A stretch of 64,000 nt of DNA from Serripes groenlandicus (GCA_031761405.1 JASEVX010000013.1:46198143-46262142), one strand, 5' to 3'. Shown: positions 53,689 through 63,790, numbered from the stretch's first letter. The notes: a model not told the origin generated them from the letters alone. Numbers and translations are program-made.

Positions 53689-54090
53689 CAGTTCACTCTG
53701 CTGTCAGAATCAGCTGTTTTATTTGTTTCCAAGAATAAACAAATTGACAAATGTGCTAGATTTCATTAAACTGATGTTCATGTTAAACACCTGTAATGTA
53801 AATTGTTTTGGAATAGGATTGAAAGTTTGACAGTTTTTCTATATATACATGTAGGCTAAATAATTTACTTGTTTTAAACGGTTAGTTCTTTGTTAATTCT
53901 TGAGAAAAAAGTTTAAGTTGGTAAGAAAATAAAAAAAGATTGGTATCATATCTAATTTATATCAGAACGTATCAACTTATTTAGGAACTGACATACGTTG
54001 GGAATAACAAATGTTGTTTCTTACACACTGGTATTCATATTAATACGTTTACTATACGCATTGTTCTTACATCTTATAATATAAAGGTAA

Positions 54091-54736
54091 TAATAATATG
54101 TTTTTTTGTTAACAGTGCCTAAATCTTGTCGTCCCTATAGAAATGTTTGTGATCTGCTTTTGAAATTGGACAATTTCTTTCAGAGGAGAAAAATATTGTG
54201 TTTCTATTGGTTGCAACATAGACTAATTAGTACACATACGCAGTGTATTTATACGTCTCTCATTACAAACAGAATTATGCTTGGAATTGTAAACGTTTTA
54301 CAATTTTGAAACAAGACGGTCTAATGCTCATTCATTATCAAAAGTGTCTTTGATAGCTGTCCCACAATTTTCAGTGGATAAAAAAATAAGGACGCTTACA
54401 AACGGTGGACTAGGACTACGAACAGTGAGTGCCAACAATACATGTAGGCTATCTCGCCCCGAGCACTTCGTTTCCGGCAAGTTCCCACCTGCAGACGAAT
54501 TTTGACGCACCTGTAGCAATATACTTTGGAAAACACTGCGTGGCATAACGAGAAATTGATCATAATTGTTCAGTGGGACGATTCTTTGAGAACCCCCAAC
54601 ATAGGGCTCACATTCATTCAATAATAATGTTTTCATTAATATAGATTTTCCATATTTTTGCCATATTGTTTAAGTCATCTGTTGCAGATTTATTGTAGTT
54701 GTGCAGACCGGCAGAGATATATAAATAAATGTATTT
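54091..54736. other. No gene; decayed family T and P pieces
   Basis: 'cccacctgcagacgaatttt', 'cgagaaattgatcataat' and 'tccatatttttgccatattg' are family T; 'gggacgattctttgagaacc' is family P. Ends are not definable. Confidence 0.45.
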
Positions 54737-54975
54737 GAGCCGTTCCACGAGAAAACTAACATACACATTAGCGCAGGCTAATCCGAGCTGACACATTCCG
54801 TCTCAGTGGGGATAGAGGTTTAGAGTAATGATTCCTGAAACAAACAGAAATTCCACAGGAGGCAAAACCCGGATTAACCTGCGTGGCTTGCTTAGGCTGA
54901 ACTGTACATCTTCATTGTGCTTAGGCTGATCTGGGTCGCAGAGTCCATAATGTTGGTTTTCTCGTGGAACGGCTC
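54737..54975. mobile_element. Family S MITE with ATTT target duplication
   Basis: GAGCCGTTCCACGAGAAAAC at the left, GTGGAACGGCTC at the right, ATTT on both sides (54733-54736 and 54976-54979). Confidence 0.85.
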
Positions 54976-55076
54976 ATTTATATGTCAATGAGACGGATCA
55001 GATGTTTTAAAACACATAGAAGCAAGCCAGGTGATGCAGCTTTGATACCTTTAGTCACTCCTTATACTCTACTCAA

Positions 55077-55324
55077 GGTTGTGAGTTCGAATCCCGGCTC
55101 GTCCAACTTTCTTTCCGACGATTGACAAAAGTCAATGCGACATGCGTCATTCGTCTTTCACCAATGGGTTAAGTCTATGTGGAAAAGCAGCCAGTTGCTT
55201 GGGAAGATTGATGTGTGGAGTACTGGTGTGAGAAAACCAGGAAATGCATGAGTAGGTGAACTGGCCGCCGTGATATAACTGAGAATTTTTTAAAAACGGC
55301 GTTAAACCCCAATCAATCAATCAA
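55077..55324 (+). mobile_element. SINE-A with perfect 12-bp target duplication
   Basis: Starts within the tRNA head ('ggttgtgagttcgaatcccg') and ends in (AATC)n. Flanked by TACTCTACTCAA at 55065-55076 and 55325-55336. The least eroded insertion in the window. Confidence 0.88.
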
Positions 55325-55486
55325 TACTCTACTCAACACCTGGGACGACTTATAAGTATTAGTTGTTCCAGTCAACACCTAGGATGTCTCCAAATGCGCG
55401 AGGGGATTTTGAGTGTCTCCCAATCAATATGACATTTCTGCAGTCACATCAAGAGATTAAGGATGAAAAAAATAATAACGGTTACT

Positions 55487-55700
55487 TTAACCCTTTCCCT
55501 CATATAGACGCTTTCTGACGCCTCTGTAGCAGACGGCTTTTTGAAAACATAGTGACAAAAGAAGAAATTGCACAAAACGTGCAATTTCTCCTTTTGTCAC
55601 AATGTTTTCCACTACTTAAGTCATAGGTTATCCATTCAATTATGGAGATTTTTTATGTTTTGACAAAATACGTTCAAAGTCGTATGAGGGAAAGGGTTAA
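55487..55700. mobile_element. Family T MITE
   Basis: TTAA at both ends; hairpin GCACAAAACGTGC; a short deletion removes the 'ctgctgcagaattg' part near the right end. Confidence 0.88.
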
Positions 55701-56071
55701 AGCTAGTAATATAATAATTCATTCGTAATTACATCAAGTGGAAACCGACCGCTACTACATTTACACAATATTGTGACAGACCGCGGTAAACTATTCACTA
55801 CTAGGTACCGGTCCCGGCAAATAGTATACCTCGCAATTTAGAATTATTCTGTTAAATGAACCGGTGACGGAAAACTAACATTTCAAAAGCTTTAAAATGC
55901 CTTCTTTTTGGAGAGAGCTTGTTGTGGTGCCACACCAAAATTCAATGAGTAAAATTTTACTGTGTGTAGGCCTAGATATAGGATATGTTTTATTGATACT
56001 CGCAGTGGTTTGATTCTGTTTATATATAATATCAGAAGTTATCGCCCTTTTCACAACTCTCCACAAGAACA

Positions 56072-56086
56072 ATGGCGGCAAACAAG
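56072..56086 (+). CDS. XRCC5: XRCC5 (Ku80) coding exon 1
   Basis: ATG in a good context (aacaATGG) and five codons (MAANK), then the donor AAG|GTAAAT. The exon joins in phase 0 to 58159. The assignment rests on the next exons, whose product aligns by eye with the N-terminal domain of Ku80. Ku80 pairs with Ku70 to form the ring that binds DNA ends in non-homologous end joining. The region upstream (55701-56071) holds no repeat and should contain the promoter and 5' untranslated sequence, but I see no TATA box. A minus-strand ORF over this region (55875-56081) is probably a shadow. Confidence 0.75.
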
Positions 56087-56295
56087 GTAAATAAATAACT
56101 TTTAATTTATTTCTGACTAAAATGTGACATAATTAGTTACGATTACCTGTTTTTCGTCCACCTATTCCATGAACCATATATAAAGGGTCTAGAAAATTAT
56201 AAGCATGTCGCATGACAAACCTTTGATTATTGTTTAAGGTTAGGAAGAGAGTTGTTAGGCAGAAATGCAAGAATCAGCATATTTTTCATTTAAAA

Positions 56296-56420
56296 TGTTA
56301 ACCCTCTCCCACACATTGACCCGTTTGCTGCGGTTTATTAAGGAAAGCATTGTTGCAAAAGAAGAAATTGCTCATAATTTTCAGTTTCTACTTTTGCTAC
56401 AATGTTGTCAACTAAAACAA
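56296..56420. mobile_element. Family T fragment in XRCC5 intron 1
   Basis: 'gttaaccctctcccacacat' and 'caaaagaagaaattgctcat', right end lost. Confidence 0.55.
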
Positions 56421-56451
56421 TAATTCCAGAGGACTAGATATGGGGAGTAAA

Positions 56452-56636
56452 CTGGTCTTTTTCCCACAATATCTCTCATAACTGAACCAAACCCTATGTT
56501 GTGGGTACTCAAAAGAATTGTCGCAGTAAATTGGTTTTATCTGTTATTATAACTCGTCCAAACCCTATATTTTGAGTACTCATTGTCAAATTAGGACTTT
56601 AGAACGAGGGAAATGCCGTTTAATCTAGAGCTTTGT
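56452..56636. mobile_element. Family P element, right arm decayed
   Basis: Left arm intact ('accctatgttgtgggtactc'), right arm altered. Flanks 'cccacaatatctctcataac' and 'taatctagagctttg' match other copies. Confidence 0.65.
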
Positions 56637-56680
56637 TTCTAATTTTTCAACTGTTTCAGTTATTATGTGGGAAAGGGTCC

Positions 56681-56904
56681 CTTTCCCTCATACGGCAATT
56701 CTGCAGCAGACGACTTTGAACGTATTTTGTCAAAAAATAGAAAATCTCCACAATTGAATGGATAACCATGACAAAAAAGTGGAAGACATTGTGGCAAAAG
56801 GAAAAATTGCATGTTTTGTGCAATTTCTTCTTTTGTCACTATGTTTTCAAAAAGCTGTCTGCTGCAGAGGGGTCAGAAAGCGTCTATATGAGGGAAAGGG
56901 TTAA
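56681..56904. mobile_element. Family T MITE in XRCC5 intron 1
   Basis: CCCTTTCCCTCATACGG at the left (TTAA lost), GGGTTAA at the right, hairpin GCATGTTTTGTGC with one wobble. Confidence 0.85.
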
Positions 56905-57504
56905 CTAAGGTCTAGATGGGAATTGAGATGGATAACTTCATAAGAATGTCTTTTATATTACAGAACCAAATGCAATATTATGGGTTACTCATAAAACATT
57001 GTTGTGCCAATTACAAACAGCCTATCTCTATGTTGATGCCGGTTATAATGACCTCATAGAAGTCATTTTTACAAGTTGTAATTTACAAGTTGTACGGATC
57101 TATGCAAATAAACTAATAATTGTCATCTGTTAAAGCATATATTCCACTTTAAAAGATGTTAAATCCATGAAATAATGATGACAGGTACAACAATCAACTT
57201 GCCCTTCATAAAGTACTTCCAATGAAAAAAATCCTTAATTTACAGGACATCATTTGTGACGAGTCAAACTTTCCTTTCCTCCCATTTTTGACATTTGCCT
57301 TTTTGGTATTTAGTCATCCTTTGCATTACAATGATGTCATCATTACACATCAGATGTAACAGGTTATGTTTGGACTCATTTTAAAAATAGAAAATGAGTG
57401 AAATTACACTTAAATTATCACATTTCAGATTGGTCGGAAAATTTCTCCTAGACACACATCACTGTCATATTCTTATCAGAAAATTGTAAAAATTTAACCC
57501 CCCT
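56905..57504. other. XRCC5 intron 1, no repeat recognised
   Basis: Unique-looking AT-rich intron sequence with no further exon candidate. Confidence 0.4.
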
Positions 57505-57731
57505 TTAACCCAATCCCTTATATAGACGCTTTCTGATGCCTCTGCAGCAGACAGCTTTTTGAAAACATAGTGACAAAAGAAGACATTGCTTAAAACAAGC
57601 AATTCCTTTTGCCACAATGTTTTTCACTTTTAGTCATAGGTTATCCATTCAATTATATAGATTTTCTATGTTTTGACAAAATATGTTCAAAGTCGTCTGC
57701 TGCAGAATTGTCGTATGAGGGAAAGGGTTAA
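57505..57731. mobile_element. Family T MITE in XRCC5 intron 1
   Basis: TTAA at both ends; hairpin GCTTAAAACAAGC, a third paired state (CTT/AAG). Confidence 0.88.
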
Positions 57732-57784
57732 TAACACGATATATTATGTCTCATTCGGCCAAATATTATAACTGGAACTCTGAA

Positions 57785-57985
57785 AAAGACGTTTTGCAGC
57801 AGACAAAAGATCTTGCTAAACTTTCAAAGATATTATAGAAAATCACTTGATTTGGATGAATAATGAGTGAAAAGAATTGAAAAATGCTGGCAAAAGGAGA
57901 AATTGCTAATTAAGAGTACTATTTCTCCTTTTGTCACAATGTTTCAAAAGTCATCTTCAAAAGGGAAATGAGACGATATCCTTAT
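57785..57985. mobile_element. Family T MITE, decayed
   Basis: 'aaaggagaaattgctaatta' and 'ctatttctccttttgtcaca'; ends lost. Confidence 0.55.
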
Positions 57986-58158
57986 ATCTTATCCTCATAA
58001 GGTATGTCCGAATTAGTCACATGTATGTTATAACTTCAACTGTTCATGTGTTTCATTGTAAGCAGTGATTTACAGCTCACAAGACGAGTCATGTCACTCT
58101 TGCTTACTGATTCGATAAATGTAAACATCTGTTAATGTTTTTATTATTTTTATTTCAG

Positions 58159-58272
58159 GAAGCCATTGCTATAGTCCTGGACATTGGTCCAGGAATGAAC
58201 CAGGCGCCTCCGGGCGTAACAACCCCTCTTCAAACTGCACTTGAAGCGATAACCATGATACTTCAACGGAAG
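58159..58272 (+). CDS. XRCC5: XRCC5 (Ku80) coding exon 2
   Basis: 114 nt between acceptor 'tttttatttcag' and donor AAG|GTAAGG, phase 0 at both ends, 38 codons. It encodes the first strand and helix of the Ku von Willebrand A-like domain (EAIAIVLDIGPGMNQ, then TPLQTALEAITMILQRK). The position of the metal-binding DxSxS of true vWA domains is DIGPGMN, degenerate as in Ku80. An integrin-like vWA protein is unlikely given how exons 3-5 continue. Confidence 0.9.
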
Positions 58273-58321
58273 GTAAGGACATGGGAACATGATATATGCC
58301 CCATTATCTAGACTTATGTAT

Positions 58322-58532
58322 CAGATATCTAGGTTCAATCCCAAACCTGGTCATAACAAAGACTTGAAAAATGGTATTAATGGCTTTCCCTCCTTGGCAC
58401 TAAGGGTTATGGGCATTACAGCTGACTCCCTGTCTTCAGAATAAATGGACCACTAGTACTGGTAATTTACGTAGGTCATGCTGTGACATAAATGAAAAAT
58501 TGTTGAAAGTGGCATGAAACACCATATAAATA
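58322..58532 (+). mobile_element. SINE-B in XRCC5 intron 2
   Basis: Partial head ('ggttcaatcccaaacctgg'), 'tcataacaaagacttgaaaa', body and tail 'aatgaaaaattgttgaaagt'. Confidence 0.7.
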
Positions 58533-58564
58533 GACTAGATGAGGACGCGTATTCTGGTCTTTTT

Positions 58565-59618
58565 AGATCACCTGAGCCAAAGGCTCAAGGTGAGCTATTC
58601 TGATCACTTTTTGTCCGTCGTCCGTCGTCCGTCCGGTGTTAACTTTTAGCTTTAAACATCATCTCCTCCCAAACTCCAAGGACAATTTCCGTGAAACATC
58701 ACAGTCCTACTGTTCCTCTCGTTGGCCTCTTTCAAAATTGTTCAAAGATTTAAATTCCATTGAGAACTTTGGTTGCTGCGGCATCAGAAAGGGGACAAAA
58801 TGTCCAAACTTTAAAAATCTTCTCCTCCGAATCTGCCTGTCAGATTCAAATATAATTTGGTAGAAATGTTCCTTGGGTGACCCTCTATAAAAATTGTTCA
58901 AGCATCAGAAAAGGGGCAAAATGACAAAATTTGAAAATTCCATTTTTATGAAAGTGCTTGTCTGATTTTAAGAAAATATAATACGAATCTTACTGTAATG
59001 ATCCTCTATTTAATTTGTTTAAGCCGTTTTGATTGGTTACACAATCATATCAACCAGGCGTCATCACAAAAAGGGTAAATTGAACTTTTAGCTACAAATG
59101 ACAACCAACTCCTACCATTCCAATAGACCAATTTCCACAAAACATCACAAGAATGTTCCTTTGGTGGTCCTCTTTCAAAATTGTTCAAAGATTTAAATTC
59201 CATTGATAACTTTGGTTGCTGCGGCATCAGAAAGTGAGAAAAATACCCAAATTTTAAAATCCTTTTCCTCCATAATCTACTTGTGCGATTGCAAGATAAT
59301 TTGGTAGAAATGTTCCTTAAGTGACCCTCTAAATAAACTGTTGAAGCCATATTGATTTCGTTGAAAAACAGGGCAGCAAGGCGGCATCAGGAAAGGTGCA
59401 AAATGACAAAAACTTTATAATTCCATTCTTATTAAAGTTCTTGTTAGATTTCAAGATATAAATGGCCTTTACTGATAAGCTGTTTCTTGAGAAGTGTCCA
59501 CTCCTTTGCAGTTTCATTTGCACTCCCTGATAAAATTTTCCCAGATATTTGCAGTTAAATATTTGCTACTAATTTACTATCAATTAGGTGATCGATTTAG
59601 GGCCATCTTGGCCCTCTT
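58565..59618. repeat. Dispersed repeat with internal duplication
   Basis: Starts 'gatcacctgagccaaaggct' with runs of GTCCGTC. A segment of about 250 bp ('ttgttcaaagatttaaattc', 'ctttggttgctgcggcatca') occurs twice (about 58660-58910 and 59090-59340). It ends 'ttagggccatcttggccctc'. From memory, similar sequence is abundant in bivalves. ORFs in it are not genes. Confidence 0.65.
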
Positions 59619-59629
59619 GTCCCATATAT

Positions 59630-59785
59630 GTTACCTTTATGACTCGACAAAACCCAATGTTGTGGGTACTCAAAAGAATCGCTCACTGAGACCATCATTT
59701 TGTGTACCCACAACATTGGGTTTGAGTGACAAATAAGGGTTTTGAAATTTGAAAGACTCACCTTATCTAGAGCTTTGATTTCTAT
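59630..59785. mobile_element. Family P element
   Basis: Core at about 59645-59727 ('aacccaatgttgtgggtact' and its inverse). Right flank 'gtgacaaataagggttttga' and 'tatctagagctttg'. Confidence 0.78.
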
Positions 59786-59903
59786 CTTCCGCCAATGTTT
59801 TCAAGACTGCTTCGGTTGTTTAGTGTTTGAAAGACTCACCTTATCTAGAGCTTTGATTTCTATCTTCCGACAATGTTTTCAAGACTGCTTCGGTTGTTTA
59901 GTG
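59748..59903. repeat. 78-bp tandem duplication
   Basis: Two almost identical units beginning TTTGAAAGACTCACCTTATC and containing 'ttttcaagactgcttcggtt'; the first overlaps the end of the P element. Confidence 0.85.
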
Positions 59904-59977
59904 TTTAGAGCATCCATCTTGAGACCAGGATTCCAAAAGAGAATTCAAATGAAAGTAATGTCTTCATTCTTTGAAGC

Positions 59978-60560
59978 TTAACCCTTTCCCTCATATAGAC
60001 ACGTTATGTCGCCTCTGCAGCAGACGGCTTTTTGAAAACATAGTGACAAAAGAAGAAATTGCTCAAAACGAGCAATTTATCCTTTTGCCACCAGGGCCTT
60101 TTTACCTTATATAAGTGACGCCGTTAAACGGTGTCTTCCCAATTGGAAAAAAATATTTCCCAAAATCTTTAAAAAAAAAAAAAAAAAAAAAGTGTTTTTT
60201 TTTTTAAGTGAAGTGAAGTGGATGGAATACACTATTAACAGATATATTTGTCTTGTTTAAGGATATATGATTGTTTAATTGCATTATATAAACCAAAATG
60301 TCTTAAGTTATTGTAAAAAGGACTATTTATATAGCCACATGTTATATGTCTAATTTTTCCCAATTTGGCAAAAAATCGCGCTTAAATTTCCCAAAATGAA
60401 AGGCTAAGGCCTCTTTCCAATTTCTGGAAAAAAGGCCCTGGCCACAATGTTTTCCACTTTTAGTCATAGGTTATCCATTCAATTCTAGAGATTTTCCATT
60501 TTTTGACAAAATATGTTCAAAGTCGTCTGCTGCAGTATTGTCGTATGAGGGAAAGGGTGA
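59978..60560. mobile_element. Family T MITE interrupted by another element
   Basis: Left TTAA and CCCTTTCCCTCATATAG, hairpin GCTCAAAACGAGC. After the insertion at 60092-60440 it resumes with 'cacaatgttttccactttta' and ends 'tatgagggaaagggtgac' with the right TTAA mutated. Confidence 0.85.
60092..60440. mobile_element. 349-bp nested element, CAGGGCC ends, 5-bp target duplication
   Basis: Ends CAGGGCCTTTTT and AAAAAAGGCCCTG, flanked by GCCAC on both sides (60087-60091 and 60441-60445). The interior holds subterminal 'ttcccaattgg' and 'ttcccaaaat' words and an A run. The ends resemble hAT elements with short target duplications; no transposase. Confidence 0.75.
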
Positions 60561-60610
60561 CAGTAACGGACCCGGATAGCATTACGGCGGATGCACTGGT
60601 GTCAGTATAA

Positions 60611-60832
60611 GTTTACTCCTTATATGATAATTCTGCAGCAGACGACTTTGAACATATTTTGTCATATAATAAAAAATCTCTATAATTGAATGGATAACGG
60701 TCATAACCTATGACTAAAAGTGGAAAACATTGTGGCTAAAGGAGAAATTGCTCGTTTTGAGCAATTTCTTCTTTTTGTCACTCTGTCTGCTGCAGAGGTG
60801 TCAGAAAGCATCTATATGAGGGAAAGGGTTAA
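60611..60832. mobile_element. Family T MITE in XRCC5 intron 2
   Basis: Left end joined to a SINE-B scrap (60562-60610, 'actggtgtcagtataagt'). Hairpin GCTCGTTTTGAGC, right GGGTTAA. Confidence 0.8.
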
Positions 60833-60969
60833 AGACCGGTTTACTCCCCATCATCAAGAATTCTGATACAAGCAATGTTTTCAGAGGAAGTTATTAACCG
60901 TATTTAAATGAATGAAAAAAGTGTTCTGTATCAGATAAAGGGTCAACATGCTTTTTTTTCTCTTTGTAG

Positions 60970-61153
60970 ATGTTTGCAGAATCGAAAGATGAGGTTTCAC
61001 TTATTTTGGTCGGAACCACGGACACAGAAAATCCTCTGGCAGACGGAGAATGCTATGAAAACATTTCCATTGCGAACCCTCTGGGAATTGTTGATTTTGA
61101 TTTTCTACAGTATGTTCAAAATGATGTTCAACCCAGTAACACATCGGGTGACT
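60970..61153 (+). CDS. XRCC5: XRCC5 (Ku80) coding exon 3
   Basis: 184 nt between acceptor 'ttttttttctctttgtag' and donor GACT|GTATCC; starts in phase 0 and ends after one base of a codon. It encodes MFAESKDEVSLILVGTTDTE, then NPLADGECYENISI and FDFLQYVQNDVQPSNT. The run K-D-E-hydrophobic-G-T followed by NPL and DFD.L is the Ku80 signature in this part of the domain. The donor is weaker than the others (GTATCC), but it is the only one that restores AspPheLeuAsp with exon 4. Confidence 0.9.
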
Positions 61154-61207
61154 GTATCCTTTTTTTTTTAGCTGCTTATACTTGGTATTATAGTGTTTAT
61201 AGATGAT

Positions 61208-61436
61208 CTAACCCTGTTAATCCATTTCATTTGTAGTCATTTTTACGCGTCTGTAGCAGACAACTTCTTTAAACAATGTGGCAAAAGGATAAATTGCTCA
61301 CGATGAGTAATTTCTCCTTTTGCCATAATGTTTTCAGATTTGTTCAATATTGAAATATAATTTATATGATAATATGTTTATCTAGACATTTTGGAAGTCG
61401 TCTGCTGTAGACTTGTTGTATGTGGGAAACGAATAA
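61208..61436. mobile_element. Family T MITE, diverged
   Basis: 'caaaaggataaattgctcac' and 'gagtaatttctccttttgcc'; termini worn ('ctaaccctgtt' and 'gggaaacgaataa'). Confidence 0.65.
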
Positions 61437-61509
61437 ATCCTTCCTATATTCAAGATACCTGCAGCAGAAGACTTATGAAAATATGACGGACGAATATGGA
61501 TAATGTCTA

Positions 61510-61734
61510 TTAACCCTTTTCCACATACAACAAAGCTGCAGTTGACGACTTTGAAAGCATACCCGGAAAAAAAATGAAACTCCCTTCAAAAGAAAGTGCA
61601 ATAATTGAGTTGAAAACATGGTGACAAAAGGAGAAATTGCTCGTTTTGAGCAATTTCTTCTTTTGCCGACATGTCTTCAAAAAGCTGTCTGTTTCAGAGG
61701 CGTCAGAAAGTGTCTATTTGTGGGAAAGGGTTAA
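61510..61734. mobile_element. Family T MITE in XRCC5 intron 3
   Basis: TTAA at both ends; hairpin GCTCGTTTTGAGC; termini CCCTTTTCCACATAC and GTGGGAAAGGG. Confidence 0.85.
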
Positions 61735-61794
61735 TTGAAATTAAGTTATTGAAAAGACTTCAATGGATATTTGAGGAATTCCTGATTTGAGCAA

Positions 61795-61965
61795 ATTCTC
61801 CTTTTGCAAATTGATTTCAAAATTTATCCTTAAGCCCTGTGTTGTGGGTAAAATAAATAATTGTCTCAATGAGATGATTCTTTCATCTTTTCACAGCAGG
61901 GTTTTGAGGTCAGGTTAGGAATTGAGAACATGAAAAAGATCCGTTTATCTACTGCCCTGGCATCT
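61795..61965. mobile_element. Family P element, decayed
   Basis: 'ccctgtgttgtgggta' and 'tcacagcagggttttgagg' with 'gtctcaatgagatgatt' between. Core pairing is mostly lost. Confidence 0.6.
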
Positions 61966-62221
61966 TTAGTAAACAATGGAATGTTTGGAATTCAGCGCCT
62001 GGTACAATTTGACAGAGAGTTAAAAACCTTGTTGCAATAGGTGAAACTACTTATAATGAGGCTGAGCAATTTCTCCTTTTGCAACAAAGTTTTCTGCTTT
62101 TTCTCAAAAGTCACACCAGGTATTTATTTGTAAACAAGAAGCAAATTGTTTCAACTTGATTTAAATAGAAAATAACCAGAACCATTCAAACAAAATTTTT
62201 AGTTTCCCTTAACACTTTCAG

Positions 62222-62270
62222 TTCTCGATGGAATTGTTGTAGCTATGGACCATCTTGTCAATGCAGTTCA
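62222..62270 (+). CDS. XRCC5: XRCC5 (Ku80) coding exon 4
   Basis: 49 nt between acceptor 'cttaacactttcag' and donor TTCA|GTAAGT. It completes Phe with the T of exon 3 and ends with two bases of a Gln codon. It encodes (F)LDGIVVAMDHLVNAV(Q), corresponding to the DFLDAL-type helix of Ku80. Both junction phases agree with the neighbouring exons. Confidence 0.88.
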
Positions 62271-62377
62271 GTAAGTATTAACACTTTCCAACTTTAAAGA
62301 CAATTTTTTGCAGGGGACAACTTTTGTTAACATATTGAGTCATTAATCCTTTTGCCACAATGTTTTTATTTTTAACT

Positions 62378-62516
62378 CTACCTAATTATATTAGTCGTTG
62401 CCTGAAGATTTGTTGTAAAAAAGAAAGGGTTAAAGACCTTGAAGCTACCTAAGTATGTTAGTCGTTGCCTGAAGATTTGTTGTAAAAAAGAAAGGGTTAA
62501 AGACCTTGAAGCTACT
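62378..62516. repeat. 64-bp tandem duplication of a family T end
   Basis: Two copies of 'tagtcgttgcctgaagattt' to 'gaaagggttaaagacctt' and 'gaagctac'. The source is the right end of a worn family T copy (about 62280-62430). Confidence 0.75.
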
Positions 62517-62735
62517 GATACTTGGCTGAGTGGTTCGTGTCGGGATTAGGATTGGGACGTCCCACGTTCGATCCCCAGTTGTGTCATGATGGTCATGGTG
62601 GAGTGCCCTTGTGCTAGGCACTGTTTCTACTAGTACTGGTATGATTACCTGGGGATCTGTGAACTGTTACCGTGATATAACTGTAATAATGTTGAAAATG
62701 GTGTATAACCCCAATAAAACCAATAAAACAAACTG
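62515..62735 (+). mobile_element. SINE-C
   Basis: tRNA-like head ('ttggctgagtggttcgtgtc', 'cgttcgatcccc'), 'catggtggagtgcccttgtg', tail 'gtgatataactgtaataatg' and an (ACCAATAAA)-type end. Confidence 0.75.
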
Positions 62736-62749
62736 AATTTTGAAAAATG

Positions 62750-62885
62750 CCTTTGGTGACCCTCTATCAGGATTGTTCAAATTATTCGGATCTGTTGAAA
62801 TAATGGCCCCCTGGGGATGAGGCCCATTTATTACTATTGAAGTTCTATTAATTCAGGTGACAAGCGATATAGGGCCATTATTATT
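62750..62885. repeat. Fragment of the 58.6-kb dispersed repeat
   Basis: 'ggtgaccctctatcaggatt' and 'gatatagggccattatt' match that family's middle and end. Confidence 0.55.
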
Positions 62886-62985
62886 TGTTTACTAAAGTCT
62901 TCACTATTTGCATGTCTTGCATGTCTTGATCAAGTTTGTGCAAGAAGATCTGTTCTGCCATTTGCGGGTCTTTTTTATTTTTCAG

Positions 62986-63111
62986 GGGTAAAAAGGGGAT
63001 TGGATTTAAGAGATTAATCCTTATGTCGAATCTTGGAGGCGAATTCGGTGATGACCAGGTAGACGCCATTGTTTCTAGTATTAAGAACTCGGACACAGAG
63101 CTTAATGTCAT
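62986..63111 (+). CDS. XRCC5: XRCC5 (Ku80) coding exon 5; gene continues beyond the window
   Basis: 126 nt between acceptor 'ttttttatttttcag' and donor TCAT|GTAAGT; ends with two bases of a codon. It encodes GKKGIGFKRLILMSNLGGEF, then DDQVDAIVSSIKNSDTELNV. This matches the Ku80 pattern of a basic segment, a hydrophobic strand and the helix with I..SLK before the next strand. No later exon is visible up to 64000, so about the first 165 residues of a protein usually some 730 long are present here. Confidence 0.88.
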
Positions 63112-63127
63112 GTAAGTATCAGAGGTC

Positions 63128-63315
63128 CAGATAAGGAGGGTGTTTTCAGCTCTTTTCCCCACAATATCTCTCTTATTATCCAACTAATCCCTATGATGTG
63201 TGGTGCTCAAATGAATTGTCTCACTGAGACGATTCTTTTGAGTACCCACAACATAGGGTTTAAGGGTCAGATAATGATTTTAGAACATGCAAAGCGTCGC
63301 TGATCTAGAGCTCTG
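63128..63315. mobile_element. Family P element in XRCC5 intron 5
   Basis: Core at about 63190-63262, with 'gtgtggtgctcaaatgaatt' slightly worn on the left and 'gagtacccacaacataggg' intact on the right. Complete flanks. Confidence 0.75.
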
Positions 63316-63584
63316 AAGTATATTAACCATTGGTCAACGAGATAAGCATCATTTAACCACCAACAATGGCTAGACTAACAGTCTATGTGAGAAAGATGTA
63401 TGAAGTAGTGTCGAGATATTTCTATTTTTTGAGTCGTCATATTTAAGAATAAGGGTAAGACTTTTGTTTCCACCAACTACATTTAAAATCAAAAACAATT
63501 GTCTGGATCTAGAATATTAATCAATTGACCAATTAATTCATCCAAGTCATTTCAATGAGACACAAAAGTTCAGTCTGTAATTAT
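63316..63584. other. XRCC5 intron 5, nothing recognised
   Basis: Possible scrap of SINE-A body near 63365 ('aacagtctatgtgagaaag'); otherwise plain. Confidence 0.35.
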
Positions 63585-63790
63585 GGCGACAGCTATTGAT
63601 CTAGGGGCCGTAAGTTTGAATCCTGGCTTTAGCTGTTCATTCTTTCCCATGACTGACAAGTCATTGTTGACTAGTGTCATATATCTTTTGATGGACTGAC
63701 GGTCAATTTGGGAAGGTAGCATGTTGCATGGGAAGAATGTTTTTTGGAGTACTGGTGCAAGAGCACCAGTAATCATGGTAAGGCCGAATC
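63585..63790 (+). mobile_element. SINE-A, decayed
   Basis: 'gtaagtttgaatcctggctt' (B-box remnant) and 'ttttttggagtactggtgca' followed by 'gagcaccagtaatcatgg'. Confidence 0.5.

Larger units (their letters stand above)
53235..54090 (-). repeat. Promoter-like module, copy 4
   Basis: Matches 46985-47640 and 43790-44270. Keeps the ATG (53472), the donor GAT|GTAAGAAC (53421-53425) and the CRE/E-box, and carries a 65-bp foldback insertion. Confidence 0.7.

Noticed and set aside
54328..54636. 102-codon minus ORF
   Set aside because: Runs through decayed family T and P sequence; no domain.
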